NCBI GenBank assembly: GCA_016720425.1
Contig: JADKKQ010000001.1
Location: 620,001-684,000, forward strand
DNA: 64,000 nucleotides
Source: Betaproteobacteria bacterium
GTDB taxonomy: Bacteria > Pseudomonadota > Gammaproteobacteria > Burkholderiales > Casimicrobiaceae
Direction of reading: 5' to 3'
Shown: piece after piece, positions 1-8,508 of the stretch
Numbering within the stretch: position 1 is the first letter of the stretch
Layout: every line of letters begins with the position of its first letter
The notes under the pieces: generated by a model
The model's input: the letters and a program-made list of their open reading frames with translations, nothing else
Database searches by the model: none
What the model was told of the DNA's origin: nothing
Position numbers and translations under genes: made by a program

Positions 1-1080
1 CTTGATCACGCCCTTGGCCTGGCCGCGGCCAGTCAGGTTCGTGGCGCGATACATGCCGCCGTTCCACTGCTCGATGTTGCCGACGTACGAGCTGGTCACC
101 GCGCTGGGGCCACAGACCGACGTGTCGGCCGTGGTCTCGATGCGGAAGTACGCCGCCGCCGTGCCGAGCGAAGCATACGACGCCTGGAAGTACGGCAGCC
201 ACGACTCGAACCAGCTGTTGGCACACCAGTGGGTTCCGGTCCGCGCCATCTCGTCCTGGTTCCAGAAGGTCCAGGTCAGCTTGGTGATGGTCGGCGTGTA
301 GTCCTGACGCAGGTCCTGGTTCAGCGAGGCCAGCGTCACCCGGGTGCTGGCTCCGAAGCGGACCAGCGACTCGGTGTCCGCTACCGCCGGAAGGTTCTCG
401 GGCTCCTGAGCATACACGGGCTGGAAGTTGCCGAGCAGGATGTTCGGGCCGCCATCGTACTCGACCTGGTCCAGGTTCAGTTCGCCCGGGCTGCCCAGCG
501 GAGTGCCGGTCAGCGTCGACGGCCCGAGAGCCTGGAACGCAACCGCCGTGTATTCGGAGGCCTGACCAAACCGGAAGTTCATGATCGAAGCCGTGCCGAA
601 CAGGTGGTTGTAATGCAGTTCGGTCGAGCCATCGTCGGTGATCGCCCAGCACTTCAGTTCACCGGCAGTACGCTTTGCGCCGTCCGGGAAGATGCCGAAG
701 GGCGGAGCGACCTGCAGCGGAAGCTTCCCGCTCGGCTGCACAGCCCAACCCGACTTCGCCCAGAAGGCGATCGGCTGGTTGTGGGTGAGATCGATCGTGA
801 AGTCGAGGAAATGCTTCTTGCTCTTCGCCGACGAGGCCGATCCGCTGTACGAGATCCCCAGATCGTCGCTGGACGCGTAGTAGCACTTCAGGTGCACCGC
901 ACCCGTGCTGTCGTTGGTCAGCGTGATCAGGGTGTCGTTGGCATCTTCCACGTCGATCCGCGGATAGATCAGCAGGCTACCCTTGTTGCTGACGTTTCCC
1001 ATCGGCGTCATCGCGAACGCCGACGTGCCCAGCATGCCAACCGCAACTGCTACCGCGATACCTAGTGTCTTCCTCTTCAT
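1..1080 (-). CDS. Secreted protein of unknown function (3' end outside window)
   Basis: Reading the minus strand from the ATG at 1080 gives 360 uninterrupted codons that run off the left edge, so the C-terminus is missing. The first 23 residues (MKRKTLGIAVAVAVGMLGTS, then AFA) are a textbook Sec signal peptide with an AFA|M cleavage site. The mature part starts MTPMGNVSNKGSLLIYPRID and continues with beta-rich, Thr/Asn-rich sequence without recognisable catalytic motifs. A GGAG ribosome binding site sits about 6 bases upstream of the start. I recall similar exported proteins with a KGSLL(I/F)xP start in environmental proteobacteria, all without assigned function. It is probably periplasmic or extracellular. 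Neighbours do not suggest a role. Confidence 0.8.
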   Translation of the reverse strand, partial: MKRKTLGIAVAVAVGMLGTSAFAMTPMGNVSNKGSLLIYPRIDVEDANDTLITLTNDSTGAVHLKCYYASSDDLGISYSGSASSAKSKKHFLDFTIDLTHNQPIAFWAKSGWAVQPSGKLPLQVAPPFGIFPDGAKRTAGELKCWAITDDGSTELHYNHLFGTASIMNFRFGQASEYTAVAFQALGPSTLTGTPLGSPGELNLDQVEYDGGPNILLGNFQPVYAQEPENLPAVADTESLVRFGASTRVTLASLNQDLRQDYTPTITKLTWTFWNQDEMARTGTHWCANSWFESWLPYFQASYASLGTAAAYFRIETTADTSVCGPSAVTSSYVGNIEQWNGGMYRATNLTGRGQAKGVIK

Positions 1081-1878
1081 TGCCTGCTCCCATGGAAAAG
1101 CGAAAGGACTATTAACAACGCGTGGCGTGAAGCCAAGAGATGAGTGCGCCACCGGCAACTCCAAGCCCACGCACCGACGGCGCACGAAACGTCCGCCGCG
1201 GGTGCAGGGAAACCCGCCGTCCAAGCGCATCCGAAGGTCGTTGGCTGAGCACCCCCCCACTCCGACAAGCCCGGTCAGGCTCGCCACGAGATATGCAAAT
1301 TCCGTACCGACCCCGCGATTCTGTCAAAAATACATTGATTCATATAAATAAATTGTTTCGGTCGGCGTCGACTTTCATGGCCACGGCGTTCAACTGTAAG
1401 GATTATCGACATGGCCGGGACTCTTGTGCTCGCTCCCCCCGATCGCGAACTGGCCGCGTTGACCGTCCCTGACCTTCCGGTCGCATGCGGTGACCACTGC
1501 ACGTCGTCGCCGGAATTCTCCAACGATGGAGGTCTTGTGACCGACGCGGCGGCCAGGCGCCGGACCCCGAGGCGATCGGCACGTCGGCTCGCTGGGGCCG
1601 CCTGGGATGCGGCATAATCCATCATTCCCCAATTTGCCGATGACGTGGCGTGCAGTTGCGTTCACCGCCGCCATGCACGGGGTCTTCCCGCCACGGAACG
1701 AGCCAGGAGCACGACGAAGGCGTGCGTCATGGCGCGCCCGATCGAACCGGGTTGCAAGGCAGGTTTCGGAAGCCCGATCCGTCAGCGGCCCAGAGCTCCC
1801 GGAGCGGTCACGAATCGTCGGCCCGGGAGGAGCGGGCGCCTTTCGAGCTTCAGGGCCCGCGGACTCCGGCGAGTGGCG
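1081..1878. other. Long intergenic region, about 800 bp, no convincing gene
   Basis: Several open frames exist on both strands but none has consistent codon bias, a family signature or a good start. A 68-codon plus-strand frame (1411-1617) follows an AAGGA-like site but its sequence looks random. The stretch 1320-1400 is markedly AT-rich for this genome. It holds a TTGACA hexamer on the minus strand (1327-1322), with CGGAAT (1304-1299) seventeen bases downstream. This could be a weak promoter for the secreted protein gene, with a leader of about 215 bases. The rest may hold regulatory sequence for the 1.9-7.4 kb cluster. Confidence 0.5.
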
Positions 1879-2934
1879 ATGCGCACCCTTGAAATTCCGG
1901 AAGTGATGCCCCGATCCACCCGACCGATTGCACAGCGATTCACCGGCAACGCGCTGCGGCACCATGGCGTTCGCGCCACGGTCGGTCTGGCCATCAGCGG
2001 CGTGCTGCTGTGGCTCATGCTGCGTTCGATCGATTCCGACGAGCTGCTGCGGACGCTCGGGTCGGCGTCACTGAACTGGGTCGCCATGGCGCTTGCCATC
2101 TACTGGGTGGAGCTTGCGCTGCGCGCCCAGCGGTGGCGGACCATCCTGCAGCCCGTGCACGAGTTTTCCTTTGCCCCGGTGGCTTCGTCGCTGCTGGTCG
2201 GGTATTCGGCGAACAACGTGCTCCCCGCCAGGCTCGGCGAGCTCTTCCGGGCGGATTTCATCGGACGCCGATACGGGATATCCCGGCTGTCCGCCATCGG
2301 GACGATTTTCATCGAGCGCCTGCTGGACATGGCGGTAGTCGTTGCCTGTGCCGCGGCAGGAGTGCTCTGGACGATGAATCAGCAAGCGAGCCCCTCGTCG
2401 CCGGACGTCCGCCGGATGCTGATCGCCGGTCTGCTGGCCGGGAGCTTGTTGGTCGGTCTCGCCTCGGCGTTCGCCGTCGTGATGACCGCGTACTCGCCGC
2501 GCTGGCTCGCGCGGCGGTTTCCCCGGCTGCGGGTCGCCATCGACGCCGTCAAGGTCGGGCTGCTCTCCCTTCGGCAGCCGCGGAGGATACTGGCGCTGGT
2601 TGCGCTCTCGGCAGCCGCCTGGTCCTGCAACGCCCTGGCGACGTGGGCGATGCTCAATGCGGTCGGCATCTCGCCGCCGCCGGCCACCCTCGTGCTGCTC
2701 GTCGGGATGTCGGGGCTCGCCGCAGCGATACCGTCCGCGCCGGCAAACCTCGGAACGCTGCAGTTCGCGTTCATCACGGTCCTGGCGACAGTCGGCCACT
2801 CGGCAGCGGTCAGCTTCGCCGCCGCGTCGCTGGTCCAGGTATTCTTCCTCGGCAGCGTCACGATCGTCGGCGCCGTGCTGTACGGGGCCTGGTCGTTGCG
2901 ATCCGAGAGCTGGAGCGCGCATGGGTCGGGCTAG
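1879..2934 (+). CDS. LPG_synthase_TM / flippase-like integral membrane protein
   Basis: About 351 residues with many hydrophobic segments, matching the lysylphosphatidylglycerol synthase transmembrane region family (UPF0104, PF03706). Family marks seen are the loop after the third membrane span with SANNVLPARLGELFRADFI, then RRYGISRLSAIGTIFIERLLD, and a late SAPANLGTLQFAF segment. Stand-alone members, without the tRNA-dependent catalytic domain, are often found in glycolipid clusters and are proposed to move lipid-linked sugars across the inner membrane; no transport activity can be shown here. Start at 1879 (MRTLEIPEV) is preferred; ATG 1906 is equally possible and the open frame reaches back to 1645. 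The stop overlaps the next start by 14 bases, so it leads a coupled cluster. Confidence 0.8.
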   Translation: MRTLEIPEVMPRSTRPIAQRFTGNALRHHGVRATVGLAISGVLLWLMLRSIDSDELLRTLGSASLNWVAMALAIYWVELALRAQRWRTILQPVHEFSFAPVASSLLVGYSANNVLPARLGELFRADFIGRRYGISRLSAIGTIFIERLLDMAVVVACAAAGVLWTMNQQASPSSPDVRRMLIAGLLAGSLLVGLASAFAVVMTAYSPRWLARRFPRLRVAIDAVKVGLLSLRQPRRILALVALSAAAWSCNALATWAMLNAVGISPPPATLVLLVGMSGLAAAIPSAPANLGTLQFAFITVLATVGHSAAVSFAAASLVQVFFLGSVTIVGAVLYGAWSLRSESWSAHGSG

Positions 2935-4264
2935 CGGGGACGCAACTGCATTGCGAACGTCCCGCTTCATCTCCTTTGACGGCGCCGTGGCCTTGTCGAG
3001 CCTGCACCAGCGTCCGGATCGGTACCGGCATCTCGAGGCGGATCTCGGAGGCGGGAAACGCATCGCCCGCGGCGCCGGCCTGTCGTATTCCGCGGCGAGT
3101 TTCGGGGAAGGGGTCGTCGTCCAGGAGATGTCCTCGTTCAATCGGGTGCTCGCATTCGACCGCGACCAGCGCACGGTGCGCGTTGAAGCCGGGCTCACCG
3201 TCGGGGACCTGCTCGTCTGGGCGGGACGCAACGGCCTTTCCTTTCCGGTATTGCCGGGCTATCCCCTGATCACCGTTGGCGGCTGCATCGCGGCGGACGT
3301 CCACGGCAAGAACCCGCTGCGCGACGGGACGTTCAGCGATTGGGTCGGGTCCATGACGGTGTTTCATCCGGCGCAGGGTTTTCGATCGATCGACCGAGCG
3401 AGTGACCCGGAACTCTTTGCCGCCACCTGCGGAGGGTTCGGATTGACGGGCCTGATCGTCGACGCCACGCTGCGACTGCTGCCCCTGCCCGCGAGCAACG
3501 TGAGCGTGCGCCAGGAGCCGGTGGAATCGTTGCTGGAGTCCGTCGAGGCGCTGCGCCGCAATCCGGAGGTCGATTTCGGGTACAGCTGGCACGACGGTGC
3601 GGCCAGGGGCTCGCGCTTCGGTCGCGGGATCATGTTTTTCGGCACCTGGACCGACGAGCCTTGCGCCGGCACGGGACGAAGCTACCGGCCGATGACCTCC
3701 GCGCTGCGTGCCCGCTTCCCGCTGTCGCTCTGGAATCGCGCGACGGTGGCCATGGCCAATGGCGCGTTTCGTCGGCTCAAGATCCACCGCGGAACGGAAA
3801 CGAAGAGCTCGTTCGACGCGGCGTTTCCGTTCGCAGCGCAGACGCTGTACCACCGCTTCTTCGGCAGGCCGGGCCTCGCCGAGGTCCAGGTGCTCGTGCC
3901 CGACGCCAGTCTCGAGCGCTTCGTCGGGGAGCTGGCGGCGCTCGTCGACCGTGTCGATCCGCTGCTGGTGATGATGTCGGTGAAGCGGTTCCTCGGGCGG
4001 CAGCGCTCCCTGGCCATGTCGGGATCGGGGAGCCTGTTCGCGCTGGATCTCGCGCGCACCGGCGCCACGGCACGCTTCCTGTCGGAATTCGACGCCCTGG
4101 TGCTCGACACCGGAGCGCAGCCGAACGTGGCCAAGGACTCCCGATTGCCGGCACGGATCGCGGCGATGGCCCTGCCGCATTACGAGTCCTTTCGTCGGCG
4201 CCTCGCGGAGTGCGATCCGGAGCACTTGTACCGATCCGAGCTCTCCCGGCGGCTCGAGCTGTGA
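2921..4264 (+). CDS. DprE1-like FAD-binding oxidoreductase
   Basis: 447 residues. The N-terminal half is a PCMH/FAD-binding-4 domain: KRIARGAGLSYSAASF near residue 50, then FPVLPGYPLITVGGCIAADV followed by HGKN, and TCGGFGLTGLIVDATLRLLP. The C-terminal half resembles the D-arabinono-1,4-lactone oxidase type cap. This is the arrangement of decaprenylphosphoryl-beta-D-ribose 2-oxidase (DprE1), which oxidises polyprenyl-phosphoribose at C2 to a keto sugar. The ATG at 2921 follows GGAG and overlaps the preceding gene; the frame is open upstream but belongs to that gene. Next to a DprE2-like reductase, the assignment is stronger than either alone. Substrate (ribose or other pentose/hexose) is not provable from sequence. 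Confidence 0.83.
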   Translation: MGRASGDATALRTSRFISFDGAVALSSLHQRPDRYRHLEADLGGGKRIARGAGLSYSAASFGEGVVVQEMSSFNRVLAFDRDQRTVRVEAGLTVGDLLVWAGRNGLSFPVLPGYPLITVGGCIAADVHGKNPLRDGTFSDWVGSMTVFHPAQGFRSIDRASDPELFAATCGGFGLTGLIVDATLRLLPLPASNVSVRQEPVESLLESVEALRRNPEVDFGYSWHDGAARGSRFGRGIMFFGTWTDEPCAGTGRSYRPMTSALRARFPLSLWNRATVAMANGAFRRLKIHRGTETKSSFDAAFPFAAQTLYHRFFGRPGLAEVQVLVPDASLERFVGELAALVDRVDPLLVMMSVKRFLGRQRSLAMSGSGSLFALDLARTGATARFLSEFDALVLDTGAQPNVAKDSRLPARIAAMALPHYESFRRRLAECDPEHLYRSELSRRLEL

Positions 4265-5031
4265 TGAAAGACCCTCGCGAGTCCCGGACGAGCGCGAGCA
4301 CCGTCATGGTGATCGGCGGATCATCCGGTCTCGGCCGGGCGCTCGCCGAGCGGTTGGCCCGCGCGGGGCATTCGCTGGTGCTGGTGTCTTCCGACCTGCG
4401 CGACACGCAGGCCCTTGCTGCGGATCTCGCCCTGCGCTGGGGCGTGCAGGCGGTGCCGATGGCTCTGGACCTCGCGCAGTCCCCGCTCCCGTTGGCGGCG
4501 CTCGATGCGGCGCTGGCCGCGATGCCTCCGCTGACCGGCCTCTTGCTCGCCGCAGGGATGAATCGGGAAGGCGACGAGCCGGGCCAGGCGCCCGCTTCGT
4601 TCGCGGCGCTGACCTGCGCCAACTACACGAACCTGTGCCACCTGGTCGACCACTTTCTCCCCCGGCTGCGGCGGGAGCCGAGGTCGTGGATTGTCGGCTT
4701 CGGCAGTGTCGCGGCGACCCGCGGCCGCACGCGCAACGCGGCGTACAGCGCGGCGAAGCGGGCACTGCAGAGCTATTTCGAGAGCCTCCGCCACTTCCTG
4801 GCGGGGTCCGGCGTCAAGGTCCAGTTCTATGTCCTCGGGTATCTCGACACGAACCTCGCCTTCGGGCAGCGGACGTTGCTGCCCCGGGCGTCGCCGCAGC
4901 GGCTCGCGGATGCCGTCTACCGCCGGAAGGACAGCGATTTCGGAGTGTCCTACTATCCCCGTTTCTGGTACCCCGTGTGCGCACTGCTGCGACAGCTGCC
5001 CTGGACGGTTTTTCGCCGACTCTCATTCTGA
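4264..5031 (+). CDS. DprE2-like short-chain dehydrogenase/reductase
   Basis: 255 residues, classical Rossmann SDR. The nucleotide-binding glycine motif GGSSGLG is at 18-24, catalytic Ser about 148, and Tyr161-x3-Lys165 (YSAAK). The C-terminal part YLDTNLAF and the hydrophobic tail (PRFWYPVCALLRQLPWTVFR) resemble decaprenylphosphoryl-2-keto-erythro-pentose reductase, DprE2. That enzyme completes the epimerisation of polyprenyl-phosphoribose to polyprenyl-phosphoarabinose together with DprE1. ATG 4264 overlaps the DprE1-like stop (TGATG), which means translational coupling and supports a two-component epimerase. The tail could hold the enzyme at the membrane near its lipid substrate. Confidence 0.83.
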   Translation: MKDPRESRTSASTVMVIGGSSGLGRALAERLARAGHSLVLVSSDLRDTQALAADLALRWGVQAVPMALDLAQSPLPLAALDAALAAMPPLTGLLLAAGMNREGDEPGQAPASFAALTCANYTNLCHLVDHFLPRLRREPRSWIVGFGSVAATRGRTRNAAYSAAKRALQSYFESLRHFLAGSGVKVQFYVLGYLDTNLAFGQRTLLPRASPQRLADAVYRRKDSDFGVSYYPRFWYPVCALLRQLPWTVFRRLSF

Positions 5032-5043
5032 CGGAACCGCGGC

Positions 5044-5796
5044 ATGCCCGACCTCGACGTGAGCCTTTTCTTCCCGGTCTTCAACGACGAGGCGACGGTG
5101 CGGGTCGTGGCCGAACAGGGTCTCCTGCTGCTGCAAGGGTACGCGACCAACTTCGAGATCATCATCGTCGACGACGGCTCTCCCGACCGTTCGGGCGAGA
5201 TCGCCGATGAACTGGCGCGCGAGCATCCCGGGATCGTGCGCGTCGTCCATCATGGTGAAAATCGCGGCTATGGCGCCGCCCTCAGAACCGGCGTCGCGGC
5301 GTCGCGCTACGATTGGATCTGCATGGTGGACGGCGACAACGAGTACGCCGTCGCCGATCTCCGGAAGATGCTGGATGTCCGTTCCTTCTATCGCCTGATC
5401 ATCGCCTTCCGCTACAAGAAGCTCTATTCGACGCAACGGATATTCATCTCCTTCGTGTACAACGTGGTGCTTCGCCGTCTCTTCCGCACGCCCTTTCGCG
5501 ACGTCTCCACCGGCATCAGGGCATTTCACCGCTCGATCCTCGAGGAGATCGAGCTCAGCAGCGACAGCCCGTTCATCGGCGCCGAGTTGGCGATCAAGAC
5601 CATGCTTCGCGGCTATCCCGTCGGGGAGGTGGGCATCCAGACGTTTCCACGCTCATTCGGCAGGGGCTCCGCGACCAGCATGAGGAACATCGTCCTGACG
5701 ATCCGCGACATGCTGCGGGTGCGAAAGGAGATCTTCTCGGACAGCTATCACCTGCCGCAGGGGCGGATGCGCGACAAGGGACGCGGCAATGGATGA
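5044..5796 (+). CDS. Family 2 glycosyltransferase, DPM1/DolP-mannosyltransferase-like
   Basis: 250 residues, GT-A fold. It has VSLFFPVFNDEATV at the N-terminus, IIIVDDGSPDRSG (DDGS nucleotide site), RGYGAALRTG and the metal-binding MVDGDNEYA, followed by DVSTGIRAFHRS in the acceptor region. The order matches polyprenyl-phosphate glycosyltransferases of the DPM1/GtrB group, which put a sugar from UDP or GDP donors on a polyprenyl phosphate. Unlike GtrB there are no two C-terminal membrane helices, only the hydrophobic stretch IFISFVYNVVLRRLF. It lies 12 bases after the DprE2-like gene and overlaps the next gene by 8. It may load a second sugar onto the same lipid carrier. Confidence 0.85.
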   Translation: MPDLDVSLFFPVFNDEATVRVVAEQGLLLLQGYATNFEIIIVDDGSPDRSGEIADELAREHPGIVRVVHHGENRGYGAALRTGVAASRYDWICMVDGDNEYAVADLRKMLDVRSFYRLIIAFRYKKLYSTQRIFISFVYNVVLRRLFRTPFRDVSTGIRAFHRSILEEIELSSDSPFIGAELAIKTMLRGYPVGEVGIQTFPRSFGRGSATSMRNIVLTIRDMLRVRKEIFSDSYHLPQGRMRDKGRGNG

Positions 5797-6451
5797 TCTC
5801 GCGGCGCTCTATCGGGCGAGATTCTCCGAGGCCGACCGTGCGCGCAAGGACGCGATCTGGAAGGTTCTCTGCGAAAATTTCTTCCAGCGGTACGTGCCGC
5901 CGGGCTCGACGGTTCTCGACCTCGCCAGCGGTTATGGCGAGTTCGTGCGGCACATCCGGGCGGATCGCAAGATCGCCATCGACCTGAATCCGGAAGCGAG
6001 GGAGTTCCTGCCCGACGGGGCCGAGTTTCATCTGCGCAGCGCCGACGACCTTTCGTGCCTGGAGACCGGCAGCGTCGACGTCTGCTTCAGCAGCAACTTC
6101 TTCGAGCACCTGCCCTCGAAGACCGTGCTGGACCGGGTGCTGACCGAAGCGCTGAGGGTGCTCAAGCCGGGTGGCCTGTACGTTGCCATGCAGCCCAACC
6201 TTCGCTATGCGCCGGGCGAGTACTGGGACTACTACGACCACGTTCTGCCGCTGACGCACCTGTCGTGCCGGGAGGCCTACGCCAAGGCCGGGTACGAGGT
6301 GTGCGAATTGATCGACCGCTTCATTCCCTTCTCGACCGCGAGTCGGTTGCCGCAACATCCCTTGCTGGTGCGCCTGTACCTTGCCTGCCGGCCTGTCTGG
6401 CGCGTTCTTGGGAGGCAATTCGTGATCGTCGCCCGCAAGCCGCGCCGCTGA
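5789..6451 (+). CDS. Class I SAM-dependent methyltransferase
   Basis: 220 residues, Methyltransf_11/23 type. SAM-binding motif I is STVLDLASGYGEFV (about residues 38-51), the acidic end of strand 2 is KIAIDLNPEARE, motif II is GSVDVCFSSNFFEHLP, and ALRVLKPGGLYVAMQPNLRY is the post-motif loop. Such enzymes in cell-surface clusters methylate sugars or lipid-linked glycans. ATG 5789 lies inside the end of the glycosyltransferase gene (8-base overlap), so the two are coupled. Acceptor unknown. It closes the tight block that starts at 1879; a 186-base gap without a convincing ORF follows. Confidence 0.83.
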   Translation: MDDLAALYRARFSEADRARKDAIWKVLCENFFQRYVPPGSTVLDLASGYGEFVRHIRADRKIAIDLNPEAREFLPDGAEFHLRSADDLSCLETGSVDVCFSSNFFEHLPSKTVLDRVLTEALRVLKPGGLYVAMQPNLRYAPGEYWDYYDHVLPLTHLSCREAYAKAGYEVCELIDRFIPFSTASRLPQHPLLVRLYLACRPVWRVLGRQFVIVARKPRR

Positions 6452-6637
6452 TGGGCGCGCGATTCCGCCGCGCTGCGTTCACGCTGGCCTGCGGCGACGC
6501 CTTGCCGTCGGGCGATGCGATCGGTGTCGAGGACTGTCCGTGCTCGGCCGCGGGATGCCTCGGGCTGCTCGCGGCATTCCCCGTCGCCCGGCTCCTGCCG
6601 ATCGCGGCCATCATGAACGTGTTTGCGGAGAGACGTC

Positions 6638-7438
6638 GTGAGAGTGGTCATCGTCGGCCTGGGTAAGTCGGGGACAACGGCTTTGCTCTATGCGATCCGC
6701 GGCGCCATGCCTGTCGACGCCCAGGTGCTGTTCGAGCCCCACGCCTACGTGGCTCTGGAGTCGCCCCATGTGGCAGCCAAGGTCCTGCTCCATCCGAACT
6801 TTCCGATGGACGATGCGTTCTTTCGTCAATTCGACAGGGTCGTCCTGTTGGTGCGTGATCCGCGCGATCTGCTGATCAGCAAGGCGTTGTATCGGATCTA
6901 CGGGGCCAGGGGCATGCATGGCGATCCGGCGAAGGTGGATCGGTTTGTCGAGTTGCTGCGCGCCAAGGAAGCGGATCCCGGGTCGGTGCCGATCACACGG
7001 ATCAACGCTCTGTTCGAAAGCCTCGCCGGGCTCGCATTCCGAACGGACGATGCATTGGTGCGGTTGATGAACGGCGTCGTCGCTTTCCACCGGGCGTTCC
7101 CGGAATGCCTGGTCTACAAGTACGAGTCCATGGTCGCGGCCCGCTTCGAGCCAGTTGCGCAATATCTGTCGTTGCCCGCCGAGGCGATGAATCCGCAGGT
7201 CCCCGATTCGCTTCGTCGCGTCGTGCGTTCCCGCCGTGCCGGAAACTGGCGAGACTGGTTCTGTCCCGAGGACGTGGAACACTATCGTCCCTTGCTGTCC
7301 GGATACATGGAACGCTACGACTATCCGGACGACTGGGTGCTGAATCCCGAACCGCACATCCGTCCCGAGGAGTGCAGCGAGTACGTTCTGCGGCTCGATC
7401 GCGAACGGCGAAGTTCGCCGGGCACCTCCGCCGGCTGA
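6638..7438 (+). CDS. Sulfotransferase-like P-loop protein
   Basis: 266 residues from the GTG at 6638, which follows GGAGAG at good distance; a TTG at 6623 is the upstream alternative. The start RVVIVGLGKSGTTALLYAIR (residues 2-21) is a sulfotransferase-type 5'-phosphosulfate loop (KSGTT). It is followed by VVLLVRDPRDLLISKALYRI, which fits the 3'-phosphate-binding strand with the conserved RDPRD(x)LxS pattern of PAPS sulfotransferases. The rest is helical with no membrane segment. If it works with the upstream cluster it would sulfate a glycan or glycolipid. The 186-base gap makes common transcription likely but not certain. A different P-loop group transferase remains possible. Confidence 0.68.
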   Translation: MRVVIVGLGKSGTTALLYAIRGAMPVDAQVLFEPHAYVALESPHVAAKVLLHPNFPMDDAFFRQFDRVVLLVRDPRDLLISKALYRIYGARGMHGDPAKVDRFVELLRAKEADPGSVPITRINALFESLAGLAFRTDDALVRLMNGVVAFHRAFPECLVYKYESMVAARFEPVAQYLSLPAEAMNPQVPDSLRRVVRSRRAGNWRDWFCPEDVEHYRPLLSGYMERYDYPDDWVLNPEPHIRPEECSEYVLRLDRERRSSPGTSAG

Positions 7439-7601
7439 CCGGGTGGCGACGACCGCGGTTCCTGTCGCGGCAGCGATGGCGACAGGCGAGTGGCGTGCGA
7501 CGGCAGGCCGGCAACAGGTCGAGCCGGCACCATGGTCGCGCCGGATGGGCCGCGGAAGCGACGCGGGCCCGGAACGACGTCGCGTCGAGACCGACGCGGA
7601 T

Positions 7602-8492
7602 TCAGGCTTCGGCCGCGCGGCAGTGCTGCGCAATCGCATCGACGACCGCGGGCAGCAGTGCCGTGGGCAGGTCGTGGCCCATGCCTTCGAGTTCGAGCAG
7701 GCGGGCGCCCGGAATGTGCCGGGCAGTGTCGCGGCCGGCGGCGACGGGCAGCAGCGGGTCCTGCGTGCCGTGGATCACCAGCGTCGGCGCGCGCACCCGC
7801 GCGAGCTCCGCCCGGCGGTCGCCGGCGGCGAGAATGGCCAGCAGCTGCCGCGCCGTGCCCGCCGGGTAGTAGCCGCGGCGCGCCACCCGCTCGCACAGGC
7901 TGCGCAGCTGCAGCGGATCGCTCGCATAGCCCGGGCTGCCGATCACCCCGAACACGGCCACGAAGTGATCGACGACGGCGTCGATGTCGTTCGGGTCCGG
8001 CCGCGACAGCAGCGTGCGCATCGCGGCGGGCCTGCCGCGCGACACGCGCGGGTTGCCGCTCGACGCCATGATCGAGGTGAGGCTGGTGACGCGATCCGGA
8101 AAGCGCGCGGCCATCACCTGCCCGATCATCCCGCCCATCGACACGCCGACGACGTGCGCACGCGCGATGCCCAGGGCGTCGAGCAGGCCCGTGACGTCGC
8201 GCGCCATGTCGTCGAGCGAGTAGGGCGCGCGCACCTTGAGCCGCAGCAGCGACCGGCCGATGGCGAGCGCGAGGTTCGGGCGCGGCCCCCCGGCGAGCTT
8301 TTCCGAGTGGCCGCAGTCGCGATTGTCGAAGCACACGACGCGGAAGCCCTTCGCGGCCAGGCCGGCGACAAACGCGTCCGGCCAGAAGACCAGCGGCATC
8401 CCCAGGCCCATCACCAGCACCAGCGGCGAAGCGGCGGGGTGGCCGTGCAGCTCGTAGGCCAGCGTCAGGCCGTTGGCGCCGGCGGTCGGCAT
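7602..8492 (-). CDS. Alpha/beta hydrolase
   Basis: 296 residues. A complete catalytic triad can be placed: nucleophile elbow GVSMGG with Ser118, Asp245 in HGTQDPLLP and His273 in EGMGHDLP. The oxyanion region is VMGLGMPLVFWPDAF, and FDNRDCGHSEK is typical of the family with a YDxRGxGxS-like loop. Probably a soluble ester hydrolase. It is the last gene of a three-gene minus-strand run with a wax ester/TAG synthase and a second hydrolase, 16 bases after the preceding stop, so acyl esters or acylglycerols are reasonable substrates by context only. The start at 8492 has no strong ribosome binding site. Confidence 0.83.
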   Translation of the reverse strand: MPTAGANGLTLAYELHGHPAASPLVLVMGLGMPLVFWPDAFVAGLAAKGFRVVCFDNRDCGHSEKLAGGPRPNLALAIGRSLLRLKVRAPYSLDDMARDVTGLLDALGIARAHVVGVSMGGMIGQVMAARFPDRVTSLTSIMASSGNPRVSRGRPAAMRTLLSRPDPNDIDAVVDHFVAVFGVIGSPGYASDPLQLRSLCERVARRGYYPAGTARQLLAILAAGDRRAELARVRAPTLVIHGTQDPLLPVAAGRDTARHIPGARLLELEGMGHDLPTALLPAVVDAIAQHCRAAEA

Positions 8493-8508
8493 CGCGACGA
8501 ATGCGAGA

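Noticed and set aside
1390..1965. 191-codon minus-strand ORF and a 68-codon plus-strand ORF (1411-1617)
   Set aside because: No family features, no good ribosome binding site for the long one, and codon use looks like chance open frames in GC-rich DNA.
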